DNA of 64,000 nt from Ctenosaura bakeri. Its lineage: Eukaryota; Chordata; Lepidosauria; Squamata; Iguanidae. Within the stretch, counting starts at the first letter, position 1; the number at the start of each line of letters is the position of its first letter. The DNA lies in NCBI GenBank assembly GCA_948474755.1, contig CAOLHI010000256.1:682001-746000 (forward strand), in the 5' to 3' direction. Below are positions 18,411-29,834 of the stretch, in pieces. A program made the translations under genes and the position numbers. Under the pieces are notes generated by a model. It did not search any database, was not told the origin of the DNA, and saw only the letters and a program-made list of their open reading frames with translations.

Positions 18411-21400
18411 TAATATAGAATAATTGTAAAATATGCTAGAGGAATAATAAACCTTCTCACGATATTTGTTTTCCCATCTCTTATCTCTGGAGTGTAACTG
18501 ATGGTCGTACTTTGAATGAGAAAGGACTCTTTCACTCACAATAAGGCAGCCGACAAAAAAATGCATACTGGTTTCTCTACAAGAGGGCAGGAAAATGTGC
18601 AGCTCTCCAGGGTTTTTAGATTGCAACTCCCATCCATTCAAACCAACACAGCCAACAGCGAAGGATGACGGGAACTTGCAGGTCAATAACATCTGGAAGG
18701 CCATTCATTCTCCACCCCTCCTCCAGAGGACATGCTTTGGTTTGCTTGGCTGATCATCTACAGTGAGTTTTCCTTGGCTGTCTCAGGCAGAGAGCCCTCT
18801 GCCAGCTTCAGCATTTTGCCTGTAGACCTCTTCAAAAAGAAGGATAGTGGTTAAGGGGATCCTTCCCAGCTATGTGGACTATGAGAAGGCAGGGAACTGG
18901 ACCTTTGATCTTACGGGGCTTTCCAGCCTCACTGATGTAGAGATGTGCACACTGTGAAAATGAACTCAAAGACTGAGCACAACAAAATTGAAGGAACTGC
19001 TCTTCAAGCAACTAATCCTTAACAGCTTAAGTGGTGAAAAGGGACAAATAGCACCAGGTTTCTTCTATGAGAGTAGCAGTACGCTTTTCTGTTGAGCTGG
19101 AGACTCCTGAATTGGAAACAGTGGCACCCAATTCTGCAGGTCATGGGGACGAAGGTGCATTACACTGTATACTCACGTACCCTTTTGGGTAATGGCTCCT
19201 ATGCCCTATATACCGATAACAGAGTTCTTCCCAAAAGGTGCTGGCATATTTCATGTTCCAGGCAAGCCAAATTTCGGTATAGCTGCTTCTCTCTTGCCTT
19301 ACCATCGAGGATACATGTAGTAAAATATATTCCACATTGAACTGTATGTGTTTCCAAACATTTTTTTTTTTTAAGAAAAAGAACTAGAAGACCATCCTAG
19401 TTGTTTGGGACCAATTTTTCTCACTTTTACAAATTTATTGTTTATACTTACAAAATATACAGTAAAGCAGAACTAGATCAGAAGGAAGCCCTTGGAAATG
19501 TGATCATGAAGGTCCTTCATCACTCAAGTCTAGCTTTGCAAAGTAAAGGGTGCTTGTTTATGAGAGCCCTGAACATAACAGAAATTTATTAAGGTGGCCT
19601 TCTGCAATCTGGCACACCCTGGACGTGTAGAACTACAAGGCTTGTCATCCCCAGCCAACAGGAAAAAGTCCTCACTGGCTAGGGTTCATAGGGACTGCAG
19701 TTCAGCACAACTGAAAGGTGGGGAAAAGCCAAGAGAAAGAAGTACTGGGTTCCCAAAGCCCCGTGAGACAGAGAGAAGAAACACAGGCTGTCCCCAGTGC
19801 AAAACCCAGAGCTGTTAGAGCTAGGAATACGGAGGAAGAATATCCATATTGGATGTGAATGTAGAAAAGGGTCAGGTCTTCTGATATCTTACAACTTGGC
19901 TCTAAGTATCTGAAAGAGGAATATATCACAACAATAACACATACTATTTCCATCCTAAACACAAATTCAGGATGAAGAGCACAACAGGGAAAAGCTAAAA
20001 ATCACCACTGGCCTTAAGTCAAGAGTTCAACATTGGAATTCACAATTGTCGGAACTGATCCCAGTCTCAAAATGCTGCCCAACCTTTTTTGCAGTACAGG
20101 CAGCCAAGTGTGGTGATTTTTAAAAACAAACAAACCAAAAAACCCTGCCCTGGTAAATGCTCTTAGACAGTTCATAATGTGATGCCATCATTAAGCAATG
20201 ACATTCTACTGCAAATAAGGGATTATTTTTAATGCATCTGGTCTAGTCTATAGACCTTGCACTTCCACACATGCACCCAAAGTTCTTTCAAATCTTTCTC
20301 ACTTCCCAGGCCCACAGAATACACACAAATGCTCATTTGTAAGCTCTTGGGGAAAAGCTGGGTAGTCACTAAAGGCAAGAAGGGGCTGCCTTATTTATCT
20401 GCCCTCACCTATTGCTGCTCTCCATGTACACAAACTTTCCACTGCAACCATAAGGGCTAGAAACTCTTGTTTTCAAACCATTTTTCAGTATGACCATTAG
20501 ATTTATACCCTGCCTTTCCTCCATCAGGGAATCCAAGACAATATACACAAGGTTCCCAAGCAGCCTCCCATCCAAGGATCAATAAGATCCAGAGATACTT
20601 TGCTTCAACAAGGTTGGAGCATAATAGGCCTTTGGACAACAGACGGGCAACACGTGGCCCTTCAAATGTTGTTAGCCTGCAACTCTTACCATCCTTTTTC
20701 ACTGATTAAGGGCTACAAGTTGCCTAATGATGCTCTTGGACAAATTTACAGAAGCACAGAATATAGAAAGACATGTCTAGTCTTGCTCTTGTTCCTTGCT
20801 TCTCAACTCTCAAGAATGTATTCAGAAGTAACTTCCCAAGTGTTCAGTGGACCTAATGTCTGTTGCTGAATGTGGCCAAGCCAGTGCAACCCTCTGCATG
20901 TTTATTCAGAAGTATGTATCACTGATTTCAACAGGCCTTACTCTCAGGTAAGAGAGTGCGGAATTGCAGCCTTCATGAACTTTCCTTAAGTATTCTGAAG
21001 TAACCTGCCCTGCCCTGTTCCTTTTCAGAAGTTCTAGGAAGTTTTCACTGAGAGGATCTTCTCCTTGTCTTCCAAGCCCTTTTGTTAAAGAATGGGAGAA
21101 GATTTACTGAGTAACCAGTGGGCAGCTCAAGATCAATGCCTTGCCATTGTATTACATTACAAGAGCACTACAAGAAAAACACTTTGGAAATACACTGCAG
21201 GCATTTTCACAGATTTTGCTGCAACCGTTAGAAAACTATTTTAAGAAAGTAGAGTTGATATCCTTCCAATTCTAACCAACATATTTCACCAGTCAAGACA
21301 AATGTTCCATCTGACCAGCCCGGCAAAGCAACCAGACTTCTGCAAATCCTGTCACTTGCGCGAAGTCCATGAAGTAGCTGGAGTCCTAAGATGGACAGAG

Positions 21401-22212
21401 AACCGATATTCTCTAAAACCAGACCTGAAGGCAGAAACCAAGTAAAACTCTAGATTTAGTAGAAGACTTTCATTTTTCCCATCTCCCCTAAAATGTCTAA
21501 AGGAAAACTTATGATGTGGGATCAAGGGAATGGGGTAAAGCAGAAAGAGACAGATAAGTCCCATATACTCTTCAAGCTTCCACAAGATTTCTTCAGACAT
21601 TTCAATGGAAGGGTGAGTCACTGACCTCTCCACTTGTCAACTCTTGTGACAACATCTATGCAGTTAAAAAACAAAATCATACCCAGAAACTCTGGTCTAC
21701 CAGTGTTACCACTAGCCACTAGACTACAGCACACAATGGTGAGATGTGCAAGACAGAAACAAACTCTTAGAAGACACACGATCAGCAGCCACAAACATAA
21801 AAATGGCATTTCTACATTTCCTACTTAGACTAGGAACAAAAAATATGTATGTTTTCTTTTGAATTGGACAATACACTGCCTTTATCTCAAAGCACAACTG
21901 GTTACGCCTTGCTTTTCTTACATCAGAGATTCCAGGAGAAAGCCTGTCTCATCTACCTGAAAAGGTTCTCTTGATTCAGTTTTAGGTCACTAAAAAAAGG
22001 ATGCTTGCTGCAACAGTTAAGAAAGGGGCTATGAAAAATCTAAAAGGAAAACAGAAAAAAACAAAACAAAACCATGAATGCCCATTCATAAAGAAGTGAG
22101 CAGAACCAGGCTTGAAAACAGCCACTTGTCTGTGGGAAGAAGAACTGCGTCCAACTGTCTATTGAGTGAACCTGCAAGAGAGCTGGTGATGTCACTTTCT
22201 TTTGGGTTGCTG

Positions 22213-22230
22213 ATATATATATATATATAT
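22213..22230. repeat. (AT)n microsatellite
   Basis: Nine AT units in TAOK2 intron 1. Confidence 0.85.
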
Positions 22231-24269
22231 CATACAAATATATACAGACACACACTAAGACAGCATACGTGGTCAGATGGGCTAGTAACTTTTCGGCACA
22301 TTTGTCTGTAAGGGTGCACAAAACTAAATGGACTTTGACAAAAAGGCCGCATCACTGGCCATAAGCAAATGGCCAGCAGATGGACCAATACAATCTTGAA
22401 AAACAAAAACCATCTACTACCCATTATGTCAGGGTGACCAAACAATCTGTAAAGGTCTTTCATGTTAATAGTGCAGAACATTCTTTTCAAAAAGCAACCA
22501 GGTAAAAATTGTGCCCATCCTGTACTACAAAACAAAAATCCTATCAGAACAGGATTCAACAACAGATGCAGAAGACCCAAAAGCAATATTGCATGGCAAG
22601 ATATTTACTCATCTTTGAAATGAGGAATGACATATCCAAGCTAAGATAAATATTGTGCTGTACACCACAGCTCAGCCCTTTATTCTTGGATTTCTTTCCA
22701 TATTTACTTTTAACTGCCACGTCTCAGAATTGCATGCAATTCTGCAAAGGATACAATGGCCCACATCATATTCCTGGACATAAAGCAAAATGAAAAAAAA
22801 ATCCATGCAGATGGAGGCCCAGAAATCTGATTGCTTTACATTAGTGGTCTTGTTCAAATGGCCATCATTCTTTTATTCATCTTCTGAAAGACTACATGTT
22901 CACACACAAGAAATCTAGCCAGCTGAAGGTCTACTGTTACATTAGAACAAAGTACTAACACTTGTGATTCTATAGATATTTTAAAATATTTCATGATTGT
23001 ACAGGAGGTAACTTCTCTTGCTCAGACAGTAACTGGTCTCTCCCAAAGCGCTAAATAATACTAATTCTCAAATGGAAAGTTCAATATTAAACATGAAGAT
23101 GAAGAATACTGAACCAAATAATATGATCTAAACAATATATGTTGAATGAAATTGGCATTTTTCACCCATGAAATTCTTTGGCATACCATTTTTTAAAAAA
23201 GTATTGGGCTTAGTCCAGGTCCTCTCTACCCATAGCAAACACATTAGGAAGTGATTTTCATAGGTACAAGGTTGAACCTTATGAGCCCTTGAAGATAAAT
23301 CATTGATCCTTCCTTTTTCTCCAAATGGTAATGTCAAATCTCATTGTTCTGCAGCATCAATGTGATCCTCCCCCTAACCAAATACAATTCCACCATCTCC
23401 CATTAAAAACAGGGCAAAACTTTTGATAGCATACTATGTTACTAAAACCTAGCTCTAGTCTCCAAGCCAGGGGCACCTCTCCCTTCTTCCTGAAACACGC
23501 TTCTAGTGCCAGGCCCTGTATTTAGAACAACAGTTTAGCCCAACAAATAATTCTGTAAAGCCCACAGTAGTCTATTATTCTAACCTGTCTTATCAACACC
23601 AGTCTCCCAAACCATATAATTTCACAAACATCTAAGGCCACAAAAAGAGGACTGCAGGATCCCTTGAAAGCAGAAAAAGCTGTAACAGAAACAAGGGGCC
23701 CAGACTTGTCTCAGAAATGGACTGAACCTAGACTGAACCTAGATTCCTGGGCTCAAAAGCAGAGGGAGCAGAGGGATGAGGAGGTTAAAGGTGTGTGAAT
23801 GAGAAGGAGGAGGTCAGAGCTCGTTATCTTCAAGGAGAGGAACAAGGCACAAAGCACTTGGGATGACAGAGGGGAGGACTAAGATCCTTGTTCCTCCTTC
23901 AGCAGAGTGACAGGCCTCAAAGCTGGCATCTGGGAAAGAGCACTCCCCGTTTGCCTAGAACACAAGTGGGGCAGAGAAGTGGGGCCTAGATTTGGCAGGG
24001 AAAAACTGTCAGATGGATTTCCTCACTAAGATTTCAGAGGGAAGAAAAACAGTTAGAGAAGGAGAAGGTGCTTCCCTTGCTAGGTAATAGGTTTCCCGAC
24101 TTATTGTGAAGGAGAACAATCCAGGGGGTGGCTGAGGGAAACGAACTGCTGCAATAGTGCCATTCTCTTCTCCAAACACATACCTTCCTTCCCATTTCCC
24201 AGGCTTCTATCCATCCCGCAAAATAGTCCTCTGTCCCCCATCCGTTTTATCAGTGCGCTCGGGTCTCAC

Positions 24270-25170
24270 CTGTAAGTCTCGGCGGCTGCCTGGATACTGT
24301 TTCCCTTGCGGCGCCAGCTCCAGGATATCGGGGGTGGGGAGTGCACCCCCGACCACCACCACCACCACCACCTCCTCTTCCAATCAAGGAAGAGGGCTTA
24401 GAGGGAACGGTCGCCGGCTCCCCTGGATGAGGAAGGCCTTTGGGTAGGAGGCATAGGGCATCTACAACCCCCTCAGCCTCTCCCTCGGCGGGGAAAGAAA
24501 GGATCTGCAGAAGGGAAGCCGTGCAGGGGAGGGCTCCGCTAAAGGGAAACGGAGAGGAGCATGGCTGCAGCAGGGGGGAAGAGGGGTCTCTGGACCGAGT
24601 TGGCTCGATTGTGGCTCTTTATTTGGGGGTGGGAGTCCCGAATCAGGGCTGGGAAGGGGAACCTATGCAAAACCAGAGACCCTACAAAAGACGCTGTAGA
24701 AGACGGAGGGGGAAGCTATGAGGGGAGGAAGTACGAGGAGTAAGTGAGACACTGCAGTCTCCTCCGGATGTTGGGGGCTACCTATTGATATTTATTCTTG
24801 AGGGGGGAAATAAGCAGGAGAAGGTACAATGGGTGGGGTGGGGCTACAGGAGTGGCGCTTATAGGAAGTACCTATAACACAGGACGTACAGCAGTCCTTA
24901 TGGAAATCTGGGGCGGGGGGAGGGAGAAAAAGGAATGAGGGGGTTCGGGTGGGTGGGGAGGATGGTGCTACAGCAGCCAAAGAAATTCTGTCGGGCCCAG
25001 GGAGCCCTATTGGGGGCCGGGGAAAAGGAAGGGACCCTCTCTACAGTGGGGTGCTGTGGGGGTGGGGGGCCTGACTCTATCCGGCCCCCCCTCCCCTCGC
25101 TTGCCTCCTCGGGCTCCTCCGCCTGCTCCCTCCCTCTCACTCACTCCAGTTGTCCCCAAATCCAAGATGG
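24270..25170 (-). other. TAOK2: Probable TAOK2 noncoding exon 1
   Basis: A consensus donor (CTTACAG|GTGAGA) ends an exon at 24270. The sequence to its right is GC-rich up to the CpG island. No protein similarity is seen in the many open frames here, so it is best read as 5' UTR. The upstream limit is a guess; the exon may be shorter, or split. The donor, the CpG context and the exon 2 acceptor at 13262 together imply an 11-kb first intron. Confidence 0.5.
24353..24373. repeat. (ACC)n trinucleotide run
   Basis: Seven ACC units on the plus strand (GGT on the transcript strand), within the proposed noncoding exon 1 of TAOK2. Confidence 0.8.
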
Positions 25171-25990
25171 CGCCCAAGGCAGGAGCCAGACCGGAACCAA
25201 GGCAGAGAGAAGCTAAGGCGCATGCGCGTGGGAACGGGGGCCCGCTAAGGTGAACTACGCACGCGCGGCCAGCCGAGGGAGTGAGCAGGTTGAAAGTCGC
25301 ATGCGCTGGAGACGGAGCAGGCACCGAAGACTTTGCTGAAGCTAACAAACGGCTGCATACGTAGAACGGGGGTGGAGGTGGGTTTTGCGCATGCGCCATG
25401 GTCAGGGAGTATTTGGGAGAGCAGGGAATAGAATGAACAGGAAGAGTGTGAGCTGGGTGCTACCAGAAGACAGGGATGTTTTCCTGAATGAAACGGCGCA
25501 CGCGCAAGAAGAAGAGGGCGGCAGCTAGGGTGTGTGTGGATTGGACTATTGCAACATGGATGGGTGGGACGTGTTTTCCTTAACAATATGAAGAGTTGAG
25601 GGGGAGACTGAAAGGTGGCGAGGAGTCAGAAAGATGCGCCGGGATTGGAGGAGGGTCTTCAGGAGGGCGAGCGCAAACAGGGAGGTCAGCTTTCTGGTTG
25701 GCGAGATAAACAAAAGTGCTATTCAATGAAAGGAGTCAGGCTGGGACACCGCTGGCCCCCGCAGCGCGTTTTGATTGGGCACTTGTGTTAGAGGCGGAGC
25801 GTGATTGGTAGTTTCCTGTTGTTAAGGGCGGAGCTTTTGTCGTTCAGCTGTTACTGGGGCAGGATTCGCGGAGAATCAGACCGCGGGGCGGGAGGTGACA
25901 GCTGTTCAGCGCGGGGACAGAGAGGGCGCGTGGGCAACCGTTACTGGAGGGCAACGGATGCGCGCGCGCGCGCCCGCCCGAGGTCTTCCA
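25140..25990 (-). promoter_or_regulatory. CpG-island promoter of TAOK2 with NRF1-like sites
   Basis: CpG-rich sequence stands out from AT-rich surroundings. NRF1-like palindromes (GCGCATGCGC type) occur at 25218-25227, 25297-25306 and 25387-25396, with related CGCACGCGC at about 25258-25266 and 25498-25505. Inverted CCAAT boxes (ATTGG) lie near 25777 and 25804, and a YY1-like AAGATGGCG is at about 25165-25173. A GC-alternating run (gcgcgcgcgcgc) is at about 25961-25972. The promoter is placed just upstream of the proposed TAOK2 exon 1. Confidence 0.65.
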
Positions 25991-27127
25991 AAAAAGGGCG
26001 GAGTTAAAACTCCCATTAACCCCACATAGCGGTTCAGATTTCTCCTGGTTTCTGAGGCGTGTCATTTCCCTCACCTCACCTGGAAACTATTACCTCGTGA
26101 CAGCAGCGTTATTTAGACGAGTGGGGAATATATAGGCGCTTTTCCTCTTCTGTCAGGGCGGAGCAGTGGAGTCAAACCACTCGCCTTTTGAGCTGTTTAT
26201 TTCAAATGCCAAAACGGAACGGGAAAAGACAAATAGGGGCACTTCAGAAAACGGTGCCTCAGTTTGAAGCTGGCTTCCCCCACACTGCCTGTCATGCGAG
26301 TTGGCCTCGCTTTTTTAAATCCCACCAGTGCTAATGCATACCAGTCCCTACCGTATTGTTTATCACGGCGACGGCTCTGACATGCATTGGCTTGGCACCA
26401 TCTTGGACTGCTCCGAATAGTTTCTAGTCCACTTTCCATGAGGCAAAAAGCGTTTGTTATTTGGGCTGGGATTGAAACATCACAGGTGGTCCGGCAAGAA
26501 ACGATATGATGTAAATCCCAGAAGTGAGAATACCAGGGGAAAAGGGACCAGGATAGGAAAAGGGAGTCTGGAGGTTACGGTGGCAGAGGAGGGAGGAAGG
26601 CACTAAGTGGCAGTACACAGAAATTGAATGAGCTTTCACGTTGCTTAAGGCAACTGGAGATTTATGCAGCAGGTGGAACAAGAAAGGAGTCTGAGGGAGA
26701 ACAATCTAGAGACCGGCGAGAAAGCAAGTTCCTGAAGAAGTGATGAGCGCTGGAAGACAGAGGTTTAAGACAGGAGAACCAGGGCGGTTTTGAGAGGAAA
26801 GCAGTGAGCAGGCAGTTGGGGAGCCAACTAGAGATTGGGCTGCTAGGTTTAGGTAACATTCAGTGAATTCTGTCTTGTGCCATCACTGCACTGCTGACCC
26901 TGGCAAACCCCCCCCCCGGGCAACAGACCAAGCAGTAGTAGTTGTGAAATGGTTGAATTTTTCAAATTAATGGTACCCAATCAGCAAGTTCTGTTTCTAG
27001 CCTCAACCAGTTTATTAAGGGCATTTGTTTGGCAGTGCAGTTCAGATGAAACCTGGTGTAGGGTTACCTCTGAGTAGACATGCTGAGAGTCATGGTATGT
27101 AAAGCAGTTGTAGAGATGCTATGTGTA

Positions 27128-27377
27128 AGAAAAGATGAAGGAGATTCCACCTGAACCTCAGGAAGAACTTCCTGACAGTCAGGGCTGTCCGGCAGTGGAA
27201 TCTGTTGCCTCTGAGTGTAATGGAGTCTCCTTCCTTGGAGGTTTTTAAGCAGAGGCTGGATGGCCATCTGACGGGATTGATTTGAGGGTGTTCCTGCATG
27301 GCAGGGGGTTGGACTGGATGGCCTGTGTGGTCTCTTCCAACTCTGAATTTCTATGATTCTATGATTCTATGATTCTT
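27128..27377 (+). mobile_element. CR1 LINE 3' end
   Basis: The sequence matches the CR1 3' region: 'aggaagaacttcctgacagtcagggctgt', 'ggagtctccttccttggagg', 'ggactggatggcc', 'ggtctcttccaactctga', closing with a (TTCTATGA)n repeat at 27351-27377, the hallmark 3' end of CR1 elements. It is 5'-truncated, as is usual. Confidence 0.85.
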
Positions 27378-27604
27378 CACATAAGGGGAAGATTCAGTAA
27401 GAATAACTCCTCGTTTCAACAGAAAGCAGAATTCAATACTGCAATAGTCCTAAATGAGACACAATATTTTCCTGTTGAGGGACAAAGAGTTTACACTCAG
27501 TGAAATGTTATCTGGTAATCCTATGGAAGCTAATAAGATATCACCAGGTAGGAAGTATGATGCAAAGATCCACACTTTTAAGGGTCTAGACTTGTCCACC
27601 TCAC

Positions 27605-27665
27605 AAAGAGGACAGAATCCTGGTTTATAATAACTTTGTTATTACAAACCAGGATTCTGTCCTCT
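27605..27665. repeat. Short near-perfect inverted repeat
   Basis: 'gaggacagaatcctggtttataa' at about 27607-27629 is followed by its reverse complement 'ttacaaaccaggattctgtcctctt' at about 27642-27666, separated by about 12 bases. It could form a stem of about 20 bp. No TE family recognised. Confidence 0.6.
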
Positions 27666-27895
27666 TATCCTAAGCTCTGCCAAAACTTCTAAGCCTGATC
27701 ATCAATGCTGTTTTTATACCTTCCATGATTTGGCAAAGTCAGCAGCATAGGTGCATTCATGGAAAAGTCTTAGTAGCTGCTCTTGTTTTCAGAGTCCTGC
27801 TGTTCTGAAGATTCAACAAAACCCTAATAGTCTGCATTTTCTGCAGGTGGTGTAAGATCTTATTCAAAACTTGTTGAATGGTGAGGGCCAATGCA

Positions 27896-28760
27896 GAATA
27901 GAATCATAGAATCGTAGAGCTGGAAGAGACCACAAGGGCCGTTGAGCACAATCCCCTGCTATGCAGGAACAAACTCCATCAAGGTATTCCCAACAGATGG
28001 CCATTCAGCCTCTGTTTAAAAACCTTTAAAGGAGACTCCACCACACTCCGAGGCAGCATATTCCACTGCTAAACTGCTCTTACCATCAAGTAGTTCTTCC
28101 TAATGTTTAGATGGAATTTTTCTTCCTGAGGTTTGAAGCCATTGCTCTGTGTCCTAGTCTCTGGAGCAACAGAAAACAGGCTTGTTCCATCCTACATATA
28201 ACATCCCTTCAAGTATTTATACATAGCTATCATGTCACCTCTTAACCTTTTATTTTCCATGCTAAGCACATCCAGCTCCCCTAAGTCTCTCCTCATAGGA
28301 CGTGGTTTTCAGGCCTTGTGCTATTTTGGTCACACACACCCCGGACACATTCCTGCTTGTCAATACTTTTCCTGAACTATGGGGCCCAGAACCGGAAACA
28401 GTATTCCAGCTTGGGTGTGACCAAAGCAGAATAGAGTATTACTATTGCTTCCCTTGACCTAGACACTATGCTCCTACTGATGCAGCCCAGAATCACATTG
28501 GTTTTTTTAGCTGCCATATCACACTGCTGACTCAAGTTCAGCTTGTGGTCTATTAAGGCTCCTAGATCATTTTCACATGTCCTGTGGTCAAGCCAGGTGT
28601 CACCCATCTTATATCTGTGCATTTCATTTTTATTGCCCAAGTGCAGTATCTTACATTTCTCTCCGATGATATTCATTTTGTTAGTTCTGGCTCAGCTTTC
28701 TAATCTGTTCAGATCATTTTGAATTCTGCTCCTGTACTCTATAATTCATATATTCATAGC
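27896..28760 (-). mobile_element. CR1 LINE fragment with end of ORF2
   Basis: On the minus strand a frame at 28377-28676 reads KCKILHLGN, ENDLGALIDHKLNLSQQC, AAKKTNVILGCISRS and YSALVTPKLEYCFRFWAP, the C-terminal part of the CR1 reverse transcriptase. The 3' tail ends at 27896 in the tATGATTC-type repeat (seen on the plus strand as gaatcatagaatcgtag). The frame is broken after FWAP. Confidence 0.85.
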
Positions 28761-29593
28761 CATTGAACTGAAGTAAGCTGTAATACCCAATGTCAGAGAA
28801 TCTTTTTACACCCCACTCTTCGATGAGGCCAAGTGGGTCTATATTTGAGACAGAGCCTTGTCAGCGATAGTGCAACTGTGCAAAAATCTTCCTGTGGAGA
28901 TCTGCTGTGCTGCTTTTAACCCTTAAGCAGTTGTAGAATTACTGTTCTTTTCAAATCTCAGAATTCTTTTAATTTTTGTCTTCCAGGTGCTATTCTCTGC
29001 TTTTCCAGTTAGTTGATTTTAAACAGTCTACTTTTTATGTTTTTGCTAAACATTTATTATACAGTATTGCTTTGTCTTGTTGATTTATTCTGTGTCTTTA
29101 AATTGCTGTAAACTGCTAGGCATACTTTTGGTTTTAAATTGGGGTTTAAATTCATAAAATCCAATTTAAAGCTGAAACAAGTGTATACTTATGTTGCAGT
29201 CTTGTTGGACTCAATGGTGTTGAGTAGACATGTATGAGTTCTGAATAATGGTCATGGTGCTATGAGTATACATTTATAGACTGCATAACAAATCTTAACA
29301 TGATGATGCCTAAATTGTTTTTTTTACTTATACTGTGCTCAGATATCTCACGATGAAAGATGGGATATAAACATTTTAATGAATAAATAGATTACTTACT
29401 TCACTAAGAATGTCTCTTGGATTCTTAAGTCACATCGCTTGCCTCTGTTTTATGCTACTCAGCTTTGGCTTGAGCTATGGTACTCTTTGCCATACTGACC
29501 AGCACAGTTCCTTCCCTAGAAACAATCTTAGAAATATAGTATGGTTCAGGTTTTTTTACAGCTACTTATAATATTGTCCAAAGATCAAAAACC

Positions 29594-29618
29594 TTTATTT
29601 TTTTGTATCTGATTTATT
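29594..29618 (-). promoter_or_regulatory. Candidate TMEM219 polyadenylation signals
   Basis: Two AATAAA hexamers on the minus strand (plus-strand tttatt at 29594-29599 and 29613-29618) lie about 220-240 bases after the TMEM219 stop codon, a plausible 3' UTR length. Confidence 0.5.
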
Positions 29619-29834
29619 GCATCATTCCTTCTCATCCAGTCCTCTCACAGTGAACTATGGTTATGTTACATTCTAGTCACATCTCAACCACACTATCTCT
29701 ATGCAGACTAGCTTTAGATTCACAACATGGAAAGTGTTCTATAATTCAGTTGCCTACAAAAATGAGGTCAAATTGCTGGTGCATCTGGGTTATGCAGAAT
29801 ATGGAATGAAAGGCATGGACTTGGGTGGATCCAC

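Larger units (their letters stand above)
13262..24269 (-). other. TAOK2: TAOK2 intron 1
   Basis: No coding exon is recognised here. The intron contains a palindromic MITE (16114-16240), an L2-like LINE fragment (17085-18410), an AT microsatellite (22213-22230) and several short dispersed fragments of the 'gggattctgggagttgtagtcc' kind. The remaining sequence is AT-rich and unremarkable. Confidence 0.6.
26000..29590. other. Intergenic region between TMEM219 and TAOK2
   Basis: This holds two CR1 fragments in opposite orientation (27128-27377 plus, 27896-28760 minus), and an exact inverted repeat near 27610-27665 (aggacagaatcctggtttataa and its complement). No gene is seen. TMEM219 transcription should end near 29570 and the TAOK2 promoter starts at about 25.99 kb. 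Confidence 0.55.

Noticed and set aside
24157..25586. Several long frames on both strands around the TAOK2 CpG island
   Set aside because: GC-rich sequence has few stops; compositions are arginine, glycine and proline-rich with no homology. Treated as 5' UTR and promoter.
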